Of a stretch of DNA of 64,000 nucleotides, positions 9,331 to 18,046 are shown one piece after another (positions within the stretch are counted from its first letter, which is position 1; every line of letters starts with the position of its first letter). The translations under genes were made by a program, and so were the position numbers. This DNA is from Streptomyces sp. HUAS YS2. GTDB taxonomy: Bacteria; Actinomycetota; Actinomycetes; Streptomycetales; Streptomycetaceae. Below the pieces are notes generated by a model. That model was not told the DNA's origin and made no database searches. It saw nothing but the letters and a program-made list of their open reading frames with translations. The stretch covers positions 930,001-994,000 of the forward strand of contig NZ_CP137573.1 of assembly GCF_033343995.1 (NCBI RefSeq). Direction: 5' to 3'.

Positions 9331-12300
9331 TCAGGCCCGTGGTTCCGCCAGCTTCCAGTCGAGCGTCCACATGTGTACGCGTCCGTCCGCTCCTCCCGAG
9401 ACCGCGTAGGCGCCGTCGGCCGTCATGGCGAGCCGGCCCAGCTGCCCGGGCTGGGCCTCCACCGTCCGCAAGCAGGTGCCGGTGGCCAGGTCCCACAGCC
9501 GCATCTCGTCGCCGTCGTGGCTCGAGAGCAGGAAGCGGCCGTCGGGGGTGAAACGCATCCTCCGCGCGTTTCCGCGCCTGCCTTCGAGCAGCGCGGTGCA
9601 GGCGCCGGTGGCGGTGTCCCAGACGCGGATCGACAGATCGTCGTAGCCGCCCGCGGAGGCCACCAGGCTCCCGTCGGCGCTCATCGTCACGGCCATGACC
9701 CAATGCGTGTGGCCGCGCAGCACGGCGTCGCAGCGGCCGGTCCCGAGGTCCCACAGGCGGACCGTCCCGTCGCTCGCGCCCGTGGCGGCGATCCGGTCAC
9801 CCGGGCCGAGCCACGCTGCCCGGGGCATTCCCGTGTGGCCTTCGAGCGTGCGCAGGAGGGTGCCGGTCTCCAGGTCCCAGAGCCGGAACCGCTGGTCCGT
9901 GCCGTCGCCGCCGATGAGCGCGCAGCGCCCGTCGGCGGTGAACCGGGCCGCGTCGGGACTCATGCCCATGGGGATCATCCACCTGAGCGACTCGGGTCTG
10001 GCGTCCGTGCCGATGAGCCGGTCGTCGGACATCGCGTACCGTTCCGCGCCGCTGCCGGTCGACCATGCCTTGGCCGATCCGCTGCGGCCCCAGGCCATGA
10101 CGGTGCCGCCGTCGGCACTGAGCTGCACCTTGTCGATGCCGGCGACGGGGCCGCCTCTTTCGCCGCTTTCGAAGCCGGTGACGGTCCGCATGAGCGCGCC
10201 GGTGCCCAGGTCCCAGAGCCGGATCTCAGCGCCGTCGCTGGTGGCCATCAGATCCCCGCCCGCACTGATGTCGAGCGAACCGACGCTCGATCGGTGCGCC
10301 GCGAAACTGCGGGCGAGCCAGACCGCCCGAATGCCGGTGTGGGCCAGCGACCGGCCGAGGGCGCGCCAGGCGGCCATCACGTCGGGTGCGCGCTCGTACC
10401 CGGGGACGGCGCGGGCCTCCCGGAGCGCGTCGAGCGCGGCAGCGCGGTCGCCTGCCGCCTCCCGCGCCTTGGCGGTCTCGAGCAGTGCCTTCACCTTCTC
10501 CTCCAACAGGTTCAGCACGCCGTGCCTGCGGGGCCGGCTCACCTGGAACGGAACGGCGGGAGAGTCGGGCATGCGCCACAGCCGCACGGTGTTGTCGAGC
10601 GACGCGGACAGCGCGAACCGGTCGCCCGCTCCCCAGCGGACGCGGCCTGCCTCGCCTTGGTGGCCCCGGAAGGTCCGCAGGCACCTTCCGGTCCCCAAGT
10701 CCCACAGACGGACCGCGCCGTCGGGGGCGCCCACCAGGAGTCTCGCGGCGTCGGCGCTGAGCGCGAGCGACCTGACGGAGCAGCGCAGCGTCCGGACCCG
10801 CCGCCCTGTCCGCAGATCCCAGATGCCGATGGCGTCGTGGTTGTCGGCGATCACCGCGACGCCGTTGCCGGTGTCGAAGCACAGGACGGCCTGGTTCACT
10901 CCTTTCCCGGCCAGCACCTGCGCGCATTCCCCGGTGCGCAGGTCCCAGAGGCGGGCGATGCAGTCCTCGTACCCGGCCACGAGGACCCAGCGCCCGTCCG
11001 GGCTGAGCTCGGCCTTCGGGAACTGCGCCAGTGGGCCGTGCAGCCGCCGGCGAACCTGGCGCCGGCTCAGATCCCACACGACGACGTCGACGCCGCTCAC
11101 ACCGTCCTTCCAGACCGCTTCCGTGGCGACGGCTACGCCCTCCCGCGGACTGACCGCCGCCCAGTCGAAGGACCCCGCCGCCTTGATGGTCCGCAGGCAG
11201 CTGCCGTCGGACAGATCCCAGATGCGCATGACCGAGTCGTACTCGACCGAGGCGCAGTACCCGGCGTCGGGAGTGATCCGGACCGACCGGAGCTTGGCCT
11301 CGTGACCGCGCAGCGTACGCAGGCACCGGCCCGTGAGCACGTCCCACACCCGGACATGTTCGTCGTCCCCACCGGTCACGGCGGTCCTCCCGTCCGCGGA
11401 CACATCGATGTGGAGCATCGGGTCGGGTCGTCCGTCGGCGGTCGGGTTCCAGCGGATGTCGTTGACCCCTATGCAGTCCGCGGACGGCACCGTTCCGGAG
11501 CCGAGCGTGTCCAGCGCCTCGCTCACGTCCCGCAGCCCGGGGTGCTCACGGTCGACGCGCTCGAGCAGCGGTCGGGCCTTGGCGAGGTCGCCCCGTTCGA
11601 GGTGGACGAGGCCGAGCGCGTGCCGCGCCGGCCAGGCATCGTCGCTGTCGGTGCGGACGGCGTCGAGGTCGGCGACCAGCTGTTCGTCGGTGATCTCGCC
11701 ACCGCGCCAACGCCACAGCCCCGAGTTCAGGGTCGCCTCGGCGTGCTGCGGGTCGGCCGTCAGCGCCGCGGTGAACGCGGCGGCGACCTCCTCGTCGCGG
11801 TCGAGGTCGAGCAGCGACAGCGCCCGGTTGTTGAGCTCGTCGGCGCGCAGGTCGGCGGCCTTCGGCTCCAGGCGCCGGTACCGCTCCCCGGTGACCCGTA
11901 AGTGGATCGCCGCCAGTTCCTCGGCGACGGCCGCCATCGACCCCGGCCGCCTCCCGGGGTCCGGATCGAGGCAGAGCTCCAGCAGATCGGCCAGATCCGG
12001 CGGCAGCGGCGGCAGGCCCGGCCCGTACGACTCGATCCCGTGGCGCTCTCTGATCGTGTCGTTCGCGAACGGACCCCGGCCCCAGCGCGCCCCGCCGGTG
12101 AACATCTCCAGAACCGTGACACCGAGGCTGAAGACGTCCGTTCGCCTCCCTACCGGCCGGTTCGAAAGCTGCTCCGGTGAGGCGTACGCCGGTGTCCGCC
12201 CGCCCGCCGAGACCGGGACGCTGACACCGTGCGGAAGGTTCCCGTCGTCCTCGGCGACGATCGGGCGGATGCGGGCCAGGCCGAAGTCGGTGACCTTGGC

Positions 12301-12780
12301 GACGATGTCGCCGCCCTGTACGTCCAGCAGCACGTTGGCGGGCTTGACATCGCGGTGCACCAATCCCGCGGCGTGGGCATGGCCCACGCCCCAGGCCATC
12401 TGGATCGACAGGTCCACGATGCGCGCCACGGCCGCCTCCGGGCCGCCCTCGTACAGACGGCGGTCGGCGATCCAGTCGTGCAGGCTGCCGTCGCCGACGT
12501 ACTCGGCGAAGACGTAGGGGACGCCGTCGACCACGCGCACGTAGTGACACCCGCAGATGTTCGGGTGCAACCCGAGCGCGACCCAGGCCTCGGCCTCGGT
12601 GACGAACCGCTCGCGCTGCTCATCGGTCGCGAACACCTTCGGCTTCGGCGTCTTGACCGCCAGGTCGATCCCCCACTGCCGGTGCAGGACCCGCAGCACC
12701 CGCCCCATCCCGCCCTCGCCCGCGACCCCCTTGACCTCGTAGCGATCGTCGAGAACCTCCTCAATCGCCCTGACGCCCAT
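9331..12780 (-). CDS. Serine/threonine protein kinase with WD40 repeats
   Basis: Cytoplasmic Hanks-type kinase fused to beta-propellers, 1149 residues. The kinase domain (about 10-275) shows the glycine loop GEGGMGRV, ATP lysine K43, helix-C E64, catalytic HRDVKPAN (D144) and DFG at 165-167, so it should be active. Residues about 290-400 form a TPR-like helical linker. WD40 repeats with recurring R-x-W-D-L units follow at about 420-740; a helical break near 750-800 precedes a second WD40 array to the C-terminus. No transmembrane helix is seen. ATG 12780 follows a G-rich ribosome site. Substrates unknown. Confidence 0.88.
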   Translation of the reverse strand: MGVRAIEEVLDDRYEVKGVAGEGGMGRVLRVLHRQWGIDLAVKTPKPKVFATDEQRERFVTEAEAWVALGLHPNICGCHYVRVVDGVPYVFAEYVGDGSLHDWIADRRLYEGGPEAAVARIVDLSIQMAWGVGHAHAAGLVHRDVKPANVLLDVQGGDIVAKVTDFGLARIRPIVAEDDGNLPHGVSVPVSAGGRTPAYASPEQLSNRPVGRRTDVFSLGVTVLEMFTGGARWGRGPFANDTIRERHGIESYGPGLPPLPPDLADLLELCLDPDPGRRPGSMAAVAEELAAIHLRVTGERYRRLEPKAADLRADELNNRALSLLDLDRDEEVAAAFTAALTADPQHAEATLNSGLWRWRGGEITDEQLVADLDAVRTDSDDAWPARHALGLVHLERGDLAKARPLLERVDREHPGLRDVSEALDTLGSGTVPSADCIGVNDIRWNPTADGRPDPMLHIDVSADGRTAVTGGDDEHVRVWDVLTGRCLRTLRGHEAKLRSVRITPDAGYCASVEYDSVMRIWDLSDGSCLRTIKAAGSFDWAAVSPREGVAVATEAVWKDGVSGVDVVVWDLSRRQVRRRLHGPLAQFPKAELSPDGRWVLVAGYEDCIARLWDLRTGECAQVLAGKGVNQAVLCFDTGNGVAVIADNHDAIGIWDLRTGRRVRTLRCSVRSLALSADAARLLVGAPDGAVRLWDLGTGRCLRTFRGHQGEAGRVRWGAGDRFALSASLDNTVRLWRMPDSPAVPFQVSRPRRHGVLNLLEEKVKALLETAKAREAAGDRAAALDALREARAVPGYERAPDVMAAWRALGRSLAHTGIRAVWLARSFAAHRSSVGSLDISAGGDLMATSDGAEIRLWDLGTGALMRTVTGFESGERGGPVAGIDKVQLSADGGTVMAWGRSGSAKAWSTGSGAERYAMSDDRLIGTDARPESLRWMIPMGMSPDAARFTADGRCALIGGDGTDQRFRLWDLETGTLLRTLEGHTGMPRAAWLGPGDRIAATGASDGTVRLWDLGTGRCDAVLRGHTHWVMAVTMSADGSLVASAGGYDDLSIRVWDTATGACTALLEGRRGNARRMRFTPDGRFLLSSHDGDEMRLWDLATGTCLRTVEAQPGQLGRLAMTADGAYAVSGGADGRVHMWTLDWKLAEPRA

Positions 12781-12865
12781 CCCCCACACGCCCCTTCGCC
12801 GAGTCGACCGCGACTTCTGCCCATTAGAAACCACTGACGCCTCGGGTCATGACCCCGTGCCCGGC

Positions 12866-13528
12866 TCAGGTTCCCGGGAGGATGCGGCGCGTCTCGTAGG
12901 CCCACATGGCGATCTCGACCCGGTTGCGGGCGCCGAGTTTGGCCATCAGGCTGGCCAGATGCGTCTTCACCGTGCTGAGGCTGATGTGCAGCGCGTCGGC
13001 GATCTCGGTGTTCGTCAGCCCGCGGGCGACGGCGAGGAGCACCTGCTCCTCGCGGGCGGTGACGGGTGAGACCGGCTGGGCCGCGGGCCGGCCGGCGGGC
13101 AGGTCCGCGAACGCCTGGAGCAGACGGACGGTGACGCTGGGCGCGATGAGCGCCTCCCCGTCGGACGCCGACCGTACGGCCTGCGCCAGAAGGTCCGGTC
13201 CCGTGTCCTTGAGGAGGAATCCGCGGGCGCCGGCACGCAGCGAGCCGTAGACGTACTCGTCGAGGTCGAACGTGGTGATGACGACCACGGCCAGCGGGTC
13301 GGCGACGCCCGGACCGGCGACCAGCCGGGTGGCCTCGAGCCCGTCGAGTACGGGCATGCGGATGTCGAACAGGCAGACGTCGGGGCGCAGTTCGCGGGCC
13401 ATACGTACCGCCTCCCGCCCGTCGGCGGCCTCGCCGACCACCTCGATGCCGGGCTGGGCGTTCAGCATGATCCGCAGCCCGGTACGGATGATCGTCTGGT
13501 CGTCAGCGACGAGAACGCGAATGGACAC
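12866..13528 (-). CDS. NarL/LuxR-family response regulator
   Basis: DNA-binding response regulator of 220 residues. The receiver domain has acidic pocket D9/D10, phosphoacceptor D55 in FDIRMPVLDG, and K in FLLKDTG. The C-terminal LuxR-type helix-turn-helix reads TAREEQVLLAVARGLTNTEI followed by STVKTHLASLMAKL. The GTG at 13528 is chosen because the receiver domain begins immediately (SIRVLVADDQ) and because it overlaps the 3' end of the histidine-kinase gene by 26 bp, the usual arrangement. Targets are unknown; the divergent MMPL transporter gene is an obvious candidate. Confidence 0.9.
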   Translation of the reverse strand: MSIRVLVADDQTIIRTGLRIMLNAQPGIEVVGEAADGREAVRMARELRPDVCLFDIRMPVLDGLEATRLVAGPGVADPLAVVVITTFDLDEYVYGSLRAGARGFLLKDTGPDLLAQAVRSASDGEALIAPSVTVRLLQAFADLPAGRPAAQPVSPVTAREEQVLLAVARGLTNTEIADALHISLSTVKTHLASLMAKLGARNRVEIAMWAYETRRILPGT

Positions 13529-14675
13529 CGCTCTCGCTCCTCGCTCTCGGCAGTTCGGCGTCGACATGCCAGCCCCGGTCGGTACCCGGGCCGGCTCGTA
13601 GTGTGCCGCCGAGCAGCGTCGCGCGCTCGCGCAGTCCGGTAAGTCCGTATCCGTCGCGCCCCCGGCCGGTGCGCCGGCCGTTGTCGCACACGCTCACCCG
13701 CACCGTGTGCGGTTCGGCGGCGACCCGGACGACGACCTCGGTCGCGTCGACCGCATGGCGCAGCGCGTTCGTCACCGACTCCTGCACGATCCGGTAGACG
13801 GCCGCGTCCACGGCCGGGGGCAGCGCGTCCAGCTCGCCGTCGAGCCCCAGGTCGACCCTGAGGCGACCACCCGGGGTGCGCACCAGGCGCTCCAGATCCG
13901 CGACGCCGGCAGGGGGCGCCAGCTCGGCGCCGACCCCGCGGTCGCGCAACGCGGCGACCATGGCGCGCATTTCCTCCAGCGTGCGCGCTCCTTCCTCCTC
14001 GACCCCCTCGAGCGCCTCGACGGCGGCCGACGGGTCGGTGCCCGCGAGCACCCTGCCCGCCTGGGCGATAATCACCATGGCCGACACGTGGTGGGCCACG
14101 GTGTCGTGCAGTTCCCGGGCGAGCTGCTCGCGCTCGCGGGAGCGCACCTGCTCCAACTGCCGATCGCGAGCGGTCCCCCGGAACCGCACGGCGGCCCCGA
14201 TCACGCCGGGCAGCAGCAGGAAGGCGATGCCCACGAGGTTTTCGAAGACCGGGGTCTCGTCCGTGACGGAACACAGCGCGCCGGCCGCGAGGATCACCGC
14301 GCCGCCCAGCACGATCTCGCGTCCCGACCCCCACCGGGGCAGCGCGTACACCAGCACGAGCACGACCGCGCCGGTGTACAGGCCGACGGGCTCGCTCGGT
14401 GCGCCGACGAGCGAGGCCACCGGAAGCAGGACCACCGAGCCGAACGCCAGTGTCACCATCGCCAGCGGTCGGGTCCGGCGCCACAGGGGCAGCAGGCACA
14501 GCCATACGGCGAACACCACCGCCACCGGCCGCCACACGACGTTCTCCCGCAGGGTGGCCTCCAGCGCCACACCGGCAAGGCCTGCCGCGAGCAGCGCCCA
14601 GTCCCGCCACACCCGGGCGGGCGGGTCGGGCGGCCGGGGTTCGGTCCACAGGTTTCGCAGGTCGTCTCGGAGCAC
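13503..14675 (-). CDS. Membrane sensor histidine kinase (HisKA_3 type)
   Basis: Partner kinase of the adjacent response regulator, 390 residues. Several hydrophobic helices span about residues 25-165, followed by a short coiled region and the dimerisation/phosphorylation helix with H190 in ARELHDTVAHHVSAM, typical of the NarX/DesK group. The ATP-binding domain follows, with the N-box near VQESVTNALRHA and the G-box near GRGRDGYGLTGLRERATLL. No large extracytoplasmic domain is present, so the signal is probably sensed in the membrane. Starts with GTG at 14675. Confidence 0.88.
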   Translation of the reverse strand: MLRDDLRNLWTEPRPPDPPARVWRDWALLAAGLAGVALEATLRENVVWRPVAVVFAVWLCLLPLWRRTRPLAMVTLAFGSVVLLPVASLVGAPSEPVGLYTGAVVLVLVYALPRWGSGREIVLGGAVILAAGALCSVTDETPVFENLVGIAFLLLPGVIGAAVRFRGTARDRQLEQVRSREREQLARELHDTVAHHVSAMVIIAQAGRVLAGTDPSAAVEALEGVEEEGARTLEEMRAMVAALRDRGVGAELAPPAGVADLERLVRTPGGRLRVDLGLDGELDALPPAVDAAVYRIVQESVTNALRHAVDATEVVVRVAAEPHTVRVSVCDNGRRTGRGRDGYGLTGLRERATLLGGTLRAGPGTDRGWHVDAELPRARSESGVHSRSRR

Positions 14676-14850
14676 GGTTCTCAGCCTAAGGACCGCGGTG
14701 TGCCGCGCATCGGCCGAAAGGACGGGGCGTCACTCCGCCTCGGGGCCGACGGATCCGCGGCCCGCGGGCCGATGCCGCGGAGCGCCGTGGCGACGAACCT
14801 CGGCACCGGCGGCCGTAAAAGGACGGCCGACGAGGTGGTTGGAGGACCCG

Positions 14851-17127
14851 ATGCTCTCGAAAGCCCTGTTGCGCCTGGGCGCAAGCGCCGCCCGCCATCC
14901 CTGGCGGGTGATCGCGACATGGCTGGTCGCCGCCACGCTCGCCGTGCTCGCCGCCGTCGCCTTCGGCGGGCGGAATGCGGATTCGATGACCGCTCCGGGA
15001 CTGGACTCCCAGCGGGCCGCGGAACTGATCGAGCGGGCCGGCACCGGCCAGGAGGGAATGACCGCCCAAGTGGTCGTCACCCCCGTCGACGGTGCGACGT
15101 TCTTCGACGACGACGGCGCGCGCACCGCTCTCACGCGGCTGCAGACCGAGGTGAAGCGGCTGCCGCACGTGCTCGGCACGAGCGATCCGGCGGGGGCGCT
15201 CGACGCGGGCGGGGACACCGCCGTGCGCGGCGGCCTCGTCTCGGCCGACGGGCGGATCGCCGTCGTCCGGGTGCAGTACCCGGACCAGAGCCGGCTGTCG
15301 GCCGAAGACCTCGACGCCCTCGTCGATCTCGGCGACCGGCTGCGCGCCGAGCTGCCGCTGCGCATCGAGATGGGCGGGAGCCTCTTCTACGCCTTCTCCG
15401 ACCCGAACGGCGGCGTCAGCGAGTTGATCGGCCTCCTCGCCGCGGCCGCGATCCTGTTCCTGGCGTTCGGTTCGCTCGTCGCCGCCGCGCTGCCGATCGG
15501 CATGGCGGTCTTCGGACTGACCGTCGGGGTCGCCACGATGACGGTACTGGCGGGGGTGACCGACGTCCCCACCTTCGCACCGATCCTGGGCAGCATGGTC
15601 GGGCTCGGAGTGGGCATCGACTACGCGCTGTTCGTGCTCGCCAGACACCGGGAGTACCTCGCGCGCGGGCTCGATCCGCACGAGGCGGCCGGACGAGCGG
15701 TGGCCACGGCGGGGCGGCCGGTGGTCTTCGCCGGCGGCACGGTCGTCGTGTCGATCCTCGGACTGGCGGTCGCGAACGTGCCGTTCATGACGGTGGGCGG
15801 GGTCGCCGTGTCGATCGTCGTCCTGACGATGGTGCTCGCGTCGGTGACGCTGCTGCCGGCCTTCCTCGGCGCGGCGGGCCCGCGGCTGGGCCGGGCCGGC
15901 CGGATCGGCCGGGCTCTTCGGGCCGGGCGGTCGGGCCGCCTCGGCCGACGGCGGGACACGGGGGCGGGCGCGGTCTCCGCAGCCGGGTGGCGGCGCTGGA
16001 TCGGGCACGTCGGCCGGCACCCGGTGCTGTACGCGGTCGGCGCGGCGGCGCTTCTGCTGACGGCGACGCTGCCCGTGCTCGGCCTGCGCGTCGGCCTGCC
16101 CGACGACGGCTCGCTGCCGCAGAGCCGTACCGAGCGCCGTGCCTACGACCTCGTCGCCGAGGGGTTCGGCCCGGGCACCAACGGTCCCCTCGTCATCGCC
16201 GCGGACCCCGCCGGTGATCCGGGAGTGCTGAACCGTCTCGTCGCGACGGTCGCGGCGGATCCGGGGATCGCGTCCGTCGCGCCGGCGCGCATCGACCGGA
16301 CCACCGGCGTCGCGACCCTCGTGGTGTTCCCGACCACCAGCCCTCAGGACAAGGCCACGACCGACACCATCTCCCGGCTGCGCACCGAGGTGCTACCCGC
16401 GGCGATCGGGCACGGCCCGGCCAGGGCGCACGTCGGCGGCGCCGCCGCGAGCCTGTCCGACGTGGGCCGACGCACCAGCGACCGCCTGCCGCTGTTCGTC
16501 GCCGCCGTGCTGGCGCTCTCGTTCCTGCTGCTGATGCTGGTCTTCCGCTCGGTCGTCGTACCGCTCAAGGCCGTGCTGCTGAACCTGCTGAGCATCGGCG
16601 CGGCCTACGGCGTCATGGTCGCGGTCTTCCAGTGGGGCTGGGGAGGCGCGCTCATCGGGCTGGAGGCGACGGTTCCGATCGTGTCGTTCATCCCGATGTT
16701 CCTCTTCGCCATCCTGTTCGGCCTGTCGATGGACTACGAGGTGTTCCTTCTCTCGCGGGTGCGCGAGGAGTACGTGCGCACCGGCGACAACGGCACGGCG
16801 ATCGTGGAGGGCGTCGCGGGCACCGCCCGGATCATCACGTCGGCCGCGCTCATCATGGTGGCGGTCTTCCTGTCCTTCGCCGTCGCCGAGGACCCCTCCG
16901 CCAAGATGTTCGGGCTCGGCCTGGCCACCGCGATCCTCATCGACGCGACGGTCGTCCGCATGGTGCTGGTACCGGCGACCATGACCCTCCTCGGCCGGGC
17001 CAACTGGTGGCTGCCGGGGTGGCTGGACCGGTTGCTTCCCCGAGGCCCGGTCGGCACGGGCACCGGCACCGCCGACGACAAAGGACCGCTGCCGGTCGCG
17101 CTCGAGCCCGGCGGCCAGGTGCGCTGA
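14851..17127 (+). CDS. MMPL-family transporter
   Basis: RND-superfamily inner-membrane exporter of 758 residues, of the MmpL/YdfJ type that moves lipids or hydrophobic drugs. It shows the twofold plan: helix 1 (residues 20-42), an extracytoplasmic domain, a five-helix bundle around 185-345 with GLGVGIDYALFVLARHREYL, then helix 7, a second outer domain, and a second bundle with LFGLSMDYEVFLLSRVREEY. The paired D-Y motifs are the proton-relay residues. GGAGGA lies 4 bases before the ATG. The gene is divergent from the two-component pair across 175 bp, suggesting control by it. Confidence 0.88.
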   Translation: MLSKALLRLGASAARHPWRVIATWLVAATLAVLAAVAFGGRNADSMTAPGLDSQRAAELIERAGTGQEGMTAQVVVTPVDGATFFDDDGARTALTRLQTEVKRLPHVLGTSDPAGALDAGGDTAVRGGLVSADGRIAVVRVQYPDQSRLSAEDLDALVDLGDRLRAELPLRIEMGGSLFYAFSDPNGGVSELIGLLAAAAILFLAFGSLVAAALPIGMAVFGLTVGVATMTVLAGVTDVPTFAPILGSMVGLGVGIDYALFVLARHREYLARGLDPHEAAGRAVATAGRPVVFAGGTVVVSILGLAVANVPFMTVGGVAVSIVVLTMVLASVTLLPAFLGAAGPRLGRAGRIGRALRAGRSGRLGRRRDTGAGAVSAAGWRRWIGHVGRHPVLYAVGAAALLLTATLPVLGLRVGLPDDGSLPQSRTERRAYDLVAEGFGPGTNGPLVIAADPAGDPGVLNRLVATVAADPGIASVAPARIDRTTGVATLVVFPTTSPQDKATTDTISRLRTEVLPAAIGHGPARAHVGGAAASLSDVGRRTSDRLPLFVAAVLALSFLLLMLVFRSVVVPLKAVLLNLLSIGAAYGVMVAVFQWGWGGALIGLEATVPIVSFIPMFLFAILFGLSMDYEVFLLSRVREEYVRTGDNGTAIVEGVAGTARIITSAALIMVAVFLSFAVAEDPSAKMFGLGLATAILIDATVVRMVLVPATMTLLGRANWWLPGWLDRLLPRGPVGTGTGTADDKGPLPVALEPGGQVR

Positions 17128-17173
17128 CCGGACTCGCCGACCGGCCTCGCGGAGCCGCTCGTACGATACGGCC

Positions 17174-17524
17174 ATGGGTTACGACGTACACATCACGCGG
17201 CGCGAGTTCTTCTGGGACGAGGAGGGCGAGGCGATCGGCGCGGACGAGTGGACCGCGCTGGTCGAGGCCGACCCGGACCTGGAGATGGCCGGGGCGGCCG
17301 AGGCCGCGACGGGCGACGGCGCGGGTCTGCGGTACGAGAACCCGCTGCTGGCGCGGATGGCCACGCATCCGGAGGCCGACACCGACGGCGCCTGGCTGGA
17401 CCTGCGGGAGGGCGTGGTCACCGCGAAGAACCCGGACGACGTGCTGCTGGCCAAGATGAAAGCCGTCGCCGCCCTGCTCGGTGCGAAGCTGCAGAGCGAC
17501 GACGGCGAGGACTACCCGCTCTGA
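17174..17524 (+). CDS. Hypothetical protein (MGYDVHITR family)
   Basis: Acidic soluble protein of 116 residues starting MGYDVHITRREFFWDEEG, an opening shared by a widespread actinobacterial family with no known role. There is no signal peptide, membrane segment or recognisable catalytic motif. It starts 47 bp after the MMPL gene on the same strand and ends 6 bp from a convergent gene. No function proposed. Confidence 0.65.
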   Translation: MGYDVHITRREFFWDEEGEAIGADEWTALVEADPDLEMAGAAEAATGDGAGLRYENPLLARMATHPEADTDGAWLDLREGVVTAKNPDDVLLAKMKAVAALLGAKLQSDDGEDYPL

Positions 17525-17530
17525 GGCCCG

Positions 17531-17938
17531 CTAGGCGGCCGTCAGCGTGTCGACGTACACGGCGATGCTTTCCGAGGCGTCGCCGTGGAACCGCTTGAGG
17601 ACCCGCTGCACGGGCCAGACGACCGACCCGTCGGGCAGGTGGAGTTCCACGTTGATCTCGCCCTGCGGGTCGGCGTCGTCGACGACCCAGGAACCGCCGG
17701 CGGTACGGCGGATCAGCTCGCCGACGTACGCGCCTGTGGCGAACAGCCGGGCGCCGGTGTCCTCGGCGAGCAGTCCGCCCGGGACGGGGGTGCCGGCGAC
17801 CGCCGACTCCGCCAGGAAGCGTTCGATCTCCCGGGCGCTGGCCGGCGTGAAGTCGACCCGGTAGCCGGAGCTGCCGAGCGCCGTGGCGATCCACTCGGAG
17901 TAGACCTGGATGTCGTGGGCCAGTCCCTGTCCGGGCAT
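17531..17938 (-). CDS. Small acidic protein, candidate immunity protein of the RHS toxin
   Basis: Cytoplasmic protein of 135 residues without signal peptide. Features are an N-terminal helix, then YVGELIRRTAGGSWVVDD and a beta strand INVELHLPDGSVVWPVQRVL; the first of these resembles segments in DUF3806-like proteins. It is the first gene downstream of the giant RHS gene on the same strand, where the cognate immunity gene of a CdiA/RHS toxin normally sits, and its size and acidity suit that job. Against this, a strong hairpin lies between the two genes, so it may have its own promoter. AAGGA precedes the ATG. Immunity is inference. Confidence 0.5.
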   Translation of the reverse strand: MPGQGLAHDIQVYSEWIATALGSSGYRVDFTPASAREIERFLAESAVAGTPVPGGLLAEDTGARLFATGAYVGELIRRTAGGSWVVDDADPQGEINVELHLPDGSVVWPVQRVLKRFHGDASESIAVYVDTLTAA

Positions 17939-17998
17939 CTGTTTCGTCCTTGCGCTGTCATGGTGCTGATGGCTGGTGGAGTGTAACCACGAGTGGCG

Positions 17999-18040
17999 GG
18001 GCGGCCGGGCGGCGGGTGAGGACCCGCCGCCCGGCCGCCC
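17999..18040 (-). terminator. Strong hairpin after the RHS gene
   Basis: Perfect 19-bp inverted repeat with a 4-base loop (GAGG): arms 17999-18017 and 18022-18040. It begins 7 bp past the RHS stop codon and precedes the candidate immunity gene. There is no clear U-tract, as usual for Streptomyces terminators. It may end the RHS transcript or attenuate read-through. Confidence 0.7.
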
Positions 18041-18046
18041 CTCGGG

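Noticed and set aside
7978..11901. A 1307-residue plus-strand open frame across the kinase gene
   Set aside because: It spans two unrelated real genes and is Arg/Pro/Val-rich with no motifs; the opposite-strand kinase accounts for the region.
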